Shown piece after piece: positions 59,763 to 64,000 of a stretch of 64,000 nt of DNA. Both the position numbers and the translations under genes were made by a program. The notes under the pieces were generated by a model. The model searched no databases. It was not told the origin of the DNA and saw only the letters and a program-made list of their open reading frames with translations. Where the stretch lies: positions 17,764,922-17,828,921 of the forward strand of contig NC_092678.1 in the NCBI RefSeq assembly GCF_964355755.1. Reading direction: 5' to 3'. This DNA is from Antedon mediterranea (taxonomy: Eukaryota > Echinodermata > Crinoidea > Comatulida > Antedonidae). Each line of letters starts with the position of its first letter. Positions within the stretch are counted from its first letter, which is position 1.

Positions 59763-61400
59763 CTTTATAATCTAATTTCATTATTAGGGATGTACATATG
59801 ATTTCAGAACCATCGCGAGATTAAGGATATCGATGCATGCACTAATTTTATAGTAACCCTAACCCTTGTTGTAATCGAAGCATGAGGCAGTATTAAAGCA
59901 TTTCTTCTTAAAGCAAAAGTTTATTAAAGCATAGTTATGAACCAGCTCGATTTGTGTGGCATTTCAAAGTGATTTTTAATGAAACATGCATTTTGTACAA
60001 ACACATGTGATGATCACACATTTGTCATGCATTTATCAAGTCTATGCATGACTATTTTGTATACTATTCACAGCTGTTTTAACTAGTGTTAAGGTATCAG
60101 AAAAAGTCAAGCGCCCTCAGTGTTAGCAGACGAGGCTCCCCCGAGTCGCGCGGACATATAATTTTTGTTTACAAACCATTATTTCGCGAACGCCAAATTA
60201 AATTTCGCTATCGTCAGTTTTTATGTAGTAAAAACATTTTATACAAAACTAAACGATTAAAAAAAGTGTATGTTCAATTAAAAAATAAATATTTTATTGT
60301 TTCTTTACTATAAATTAATAAATAAACGAGGATATTGTCCATTTCACTGAAATACTCTCCCGCACATAAACCAGGAAGTTGAGATAAACTGTGTAATGAA
60401 ATAGTAAACAATCGTAAGTAGAAAATATCATTGTATTCTTTACTTTATTTTTGGATATAATTCATTTTTTTAGAAAAAGAACGAACTAGAATATAGTCCA
60501 TCATTATTATATAAACAAAATAATACTAGTTTTGTTAATATAGCCTGGTTCAGTTTTTAGTAAAACTCGCATATTTTGCAACTCTTTTATACATTGTTAT
60601 TGTTATCGGCGAGAAAACGGTTTGGCGATAGGCTTAGAAAGTGCGTTGACGCCCGCGATGACCGTGACAGTAATGTGGGCCTAGAATGAAGCTAGGCCGA
60701 AACATAGAAAATTCGTAATAGTTAAACCTTTAATTACCCTAATCCTAAATGTAATCATTATAACTGTTACCAAATAATTAATGGCATGTGTTTATAATAA
60801 TAATTATTGCTTTCCTGGTGCATTTTTAGGCTAGCTGGTGTGACTGAGTGACAGTCACAGCCTAGGCTAGGCCTTAATAATATTAATACATTTTTACAGC
60901 ATAATAATGGTTTAATATTTTGGCTATTAGCTCTCTTGTTTGGATTTGTTTGGACACAAAATTTGAAGTACTGTAGATTTAAAAATTGATTTATTTTTAA
61001 AGGAAAGTACAGTTGCATCTATTGTTTTTGTAATCAAGATGACATCAGAACCAACAATGTTCCTCAAGCCTGTAGATATCTCAAGGCCTACAAGTCTTTT
61101 GTAGACCATGGAAGTGAAAAAAAGAAGCAAAACAATATCGCACAGCGTTTTTAGGCCATACCTGGTATACATTGAATTAAACAGGATAGGTAAATAATCA
61201 TAACCACCTCTTAGAAAGTTTAATACACACTCCAAACAATGAAATGTGTGTTTGTACTTCATATTAAAGAACAATGTTAGTATAAAATAACTGTCGAAAC
61301 AAACAATTGTTACAGTAATTTATAAATATACCTCTTTTCTTTATTAAATATTTCCTCAATCAACTATTTTTCCAGGTGTCAATATGTTATAATATTCAAC

Positions 61401-61428
61401 ATGCGACAGGATGCTGACATCTTGACTG
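61401..61428 (+). CDS. Possible first coding exon of a coiled-coil protein
   Basis: ATG CGA CAG ... ACT G followed by GTAAAT: nine codons (MRQDADILT), phase 1 end. Upstream, CTATTTTTCCAG at 61376 is a fair acceptor, so the exon may start earlier as 5' UTR or coding. Its phase matches the exon at 61725. Confidence 0.4.
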
Positions 61429-61724
61429 GTAAATTCAAATGTTGTTTCAACTTTACATTGACATTACATAATAACTCAATTGGTCAAGTTGCTCTTTAAA
61501 TATACATTGTCCCTTTGAGCATAGAATTTCAAAATTGTTTATCCTGTTTTTATGCATAATAAAGCAAACCTTTGGCTGGAACATATTTTCCTATGAATTA
61601 TCCATATATTATCATTATCTGCTACAAGAAATAGTTGTTAACATTTTTTAAATATAATAATTTTGATGCTCATTTTTTATGCAGATTGACGTTTATTTGG
61701 TTGACCAATATTGTTTAATCTCAG

Positions 61725-61927
61725 GTGATCATCTAGCAGAAAGAGAAAATCAGAAGCTGCAGCACATCGACATGCTACAAAGTACAATGATTAAAATCCA
61801 GTCTTTAGAAGAGAATCTTGAGCATTTAAGAAATGAACTCTCAGTGTCACTTGTGACAAAACAGCATAGTAAGATTGCAGAGACTGGCCACAGACTAAAT
61901 CTAAAAGAACAAGAGGTCAAAGACTTG
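61725..61927 (+). CDS. Coiled-coil exon
   Basis: With acceptor TTTAATCTCAG and phase 1, it reads (G)DHLAERENQKLQHIDMLQ, then IKIQSLEENLEHLRNELSVS, and ends LKEQEVKDL at TTG|GTCAGT. It is rich in heptad-spaced Leu/Ile and charged residues, a typical coiled coil. An alternative acceptor at 61684 (TTTTTTATGCAG, phase 0) would also give an open frame and would match the phase of the SH3 exon. It may thus belong to the SH3 gene or to a separate one. I do not recognise the family, and it does not resemble the part of NCKIPSD that follows the SH3. Confidence 0.5.
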
Positions 61928-62379
61928 GTCAGTCCTACATTATACACCTTTCAAATTATGTCTAAAACATGCAAATAATATAAAAATTAATGCCATATTT
62001 CTTTTATATATTTTATATAGTGAACTACTATGAACCAAGAGATTTGAAACTGGACCTCTATGTACAAAAATGGACGAGGTATTTAGAAAAAATTAATTCC
62101 TCGACAGCAGTACCATGGAAAAAGTTTTGTGGGAAATCATGAAGTAACATCTGACGTTTATTTCACCTGAGATCCAGCATGAAGTAAATAGGCCGGTAAC
62201 TAAGTGGAGAAAAGTTGAGGAATAGTTTGCTATTTCTCAGTTAATTGTTACAGTATTGCATATTATTATGTACAGTATACTGTATGAATGGTAGTATTTT
62301 TTTGTGTTATTGCTAGAACAATGATTTTGTAAATATTTAACAAATGGTATATGAATTGTAAATGAATTTAATTTTTTGG
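61928..62379. other. No recognised feature
   Basis: AT-rich, with no exon-like open frame flanked by convincing splice sites. Confidence 0.3.
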
Positions 62380-63308
62380 AAGCTATTTTATTTTAATTTG
62401 GTTTATATATATTATTGATTGATAACGGAAATTGATGTTATTTAGTGATTTAGATTGTGATTGCATATATAATACAATACAAATATGAAAGAAATATGCA
62501 TTTATAATTAAATATCTAATGTCACAGTACTCTATAGCTTCTTTCTATTAATATATTACAGATCTTTGACTAAGACATGCTAGGTAGGCTGCTAGTCTTT
62601 AACCTGCTGATGATGTAGCCTAGCATATATATAGTATAGGCCTAGCTAGGCTAGGCCTGTAACCTGGCCTACTCTGTACTCCTCTCTCCCAATATGAATG
62701 ATTATTAAAAAAGCTTAGGCCTAGGCTAGGCCTAATTTTTAATTAGGATCAGGAACAAGTAATTAATCAGCTTTATAACAGGTCAACTGTCACTCAGGCC
62801 CCCGAATAGACATGTTTACGTGTTAAAAATAAACAGTTATTTTATTTTAATTTGGTTTATATATTAATAATTATTGATTGATAACGGAAATTGATGTTAT
62901 TTACTGATTTAGATTGTGATTGCATATCAAAATAATAAATATACAATACAAATATGAAAGAAATTTGCATTTATGATTAAATATCTAATGTCACAGTACT
63001 CTATATCTTCTTTCTATTAATATATTACAGATCTTTGACTAAGACATGCTAGGTAGGCTGCTAGCCTTTAACCTGCTGATGATGTAGCCTAGCCTATTAT
63101 ATAGGCCTAGCTAGGCTACTAGGCTAGGCCTGTAGCCTGGCCTACTCTGTACTCCTCTCCCAATATGAATGATTATTAAAAAAGCTTAGGCCTAGACTAG
63201 GCCTAATTTTTAATTAGGACCAGGAACAAGTAATTAATCAGCTTTATAACAGGTCAACTGTCACTCAGGCCCTCCGAATATACATGTTTACGTGTTAAAA
63301 ATAAACAG
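62380..63308. repeat. Direct tandem duplication of about 454 bp
   Basis: 62380-62836 and 62837-63308 match throughout (TTTAATTTGGTTTATAT, GATTTAGATTGTGATTGC, CTTTGACTAAGACATGCTAG, ACATGTTTACGTGTTAAA), with a few substitutions and small indels. No coding frame is shared. Confidence 0.85.
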
Positions 63309-64000
63309 CCATTAGTCTTACACAGCTGGTTTTAACCACGCAATGGGGCCTGGGCATAGCCTATTATAAGCTAGCGTAGGAAAAAATCCAGCCAGGCAAT
63401 ATGAATACGATCCTTGTTAAAACATTCAAGGGTAACTAAAGTATCCAACTAAATCAAAGAATTCAACAGAAAAAATTATTTTTAAACTGATATGGAAAAC
63501 AACATTTATACCTACTTTTTAAATGTATCGCTTGAGAAAAAAACTGGCGTTGGGTGTACAATTTTCAATTACATTACCTCTTAAAATCCACGTGATAAAA
63601 CGACGACAACATGTTTTTCACCTTCATCCAGGGTTGTTCTAATGAATATTCATTATTTTTCTGACTTTCGCGGTCTTTATTTGTTTTTATTGGCTATTAA
63701 AAAACAGTCGTTTTATGCTTGATTGCTTCCGGGTTCCTCATGTGGTTTGTATACAATATGTTTTCGGAATCGCTACTCCATAAAACGCTATGAAACGTTG
63801 GGGGCGCTGCACTTAATTCATATTTCTGGAACAGCTGTGTATTTGAGAGGAAATGCATTCAAATTTATTAAAAATATAAAACAGTTAAAAAAATCTGGAA
63901 TAAAATACAATGGCGCGGTGGTGTTGTTATCATATATGGCCGCCACAACAGTTTACATGCGAATCCTACCAGCCCTCTTTCTTGCACACGCTTGTTGAAA
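63309..64000. other. Right edge, no recognised gene
   Basis: The open frame at 63723-63998 begins with TTG and shows no known domain. The GC-rich words near 63800 and 63915 could mark a nearby promoter or exon to the right, but nothing can be named. Confidence 0.3.

Larger units (their letters stand above)
58400..61380. other. Intron or intergenic sequence of the right-hand genes
   Basis: Apart from the MITEs listed at 59155 and 59631 it is AT-rich with many AGGCCTA words. The open frame at 60086-60313 and those on the minus strand at 60767-61274 lack recognised domains and overlap ordinary low-complexity sequence. Confidence 0.4.

Overview
The window is animal (metazoan) nuclear DNA. It is AT-rich, and its coding parts are short exons with GT/AG splice sites. 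It holds several families of non-LTR retrotransposon, Helitron/Helentron-like and hairpin elements, and the word AGGCCTA is strikingly common. The domain content (CUB, leucine-rich repeats, SH3) and the general look suggest an invertebrate deuterostome, most likely an echinoderm. That placement is an inference; no marker gene fixes it.

The main gene runs on the minus strand from about 54.86 kb to beyond the left edge. Its exons join with matching intron phases. A 20-residue signal peptide (54801-54861) is followed by a one-exon CUB domain (52884-53225), an LRR N-terminal cap (50789-50924), and a series of 72-bp exons that each encode one 24-residue leucine-rich repeat. Nine intact LRR exons lie in the window (49419, 46928, 45302, 43700, 38715, 31869, 26884, 20038, 2613). 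Two more are decayed (39653, 27822). Every LRR exon is phase 2 at both ends, so any number can be added without breaking the frame. The 3' end (LRR C-terminal cap, membrane anchor or tail) is not securely identified.

The LRR part has grown by stacked duplications. (a) Units of about 1.6 kb, each with one LRR exon, lie at 43.7-48.5 kb. (b) An 11,831-bp tandem duplication (about 19.21-31.04 and 31.04-42.87 kb) appears identical in sequence and adds two LRR exons. Its junctions fall inside copies of one LINE, as expected for unequal crossing-over between LINEs. (c) Older diverged repeats of intronic modules fill 1-6 kb and 13.9-21.8 kb.

Mobile DNA: a 3.8-kb CR1/L2-type LINE (minus strand, frameshifted) and a second, older LINE family (plus strand, carrying a tRNA-derived SINE with target-site duplication) both occur twice because of the 11.8-kb duplication. 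Endonuclease fragments of a third LINE lie beside several LRR exons. A tandem Helitron/Helentron-like cluster occupies 8.06-12.47 kb, and a (GGTC)n-bearing short element is dispersed through the window.

To the right of the LRR gene is an intergenic stretch with a CCAAT-rich tandem hairpin array (55.6-56.4 kb). Beyond it, on the plus strand, is the first coding exon of an SH3 adaptor gene resembling NCKIPSD/SPIN90 (57078-57248). Further right, two phase-compatible exons (61401-61428 and 61725-61927) encode a coiled-coil segment. The rest of the right end is MITEs, a 454-bp tandem duplication and sequence in which I recognise nothing.
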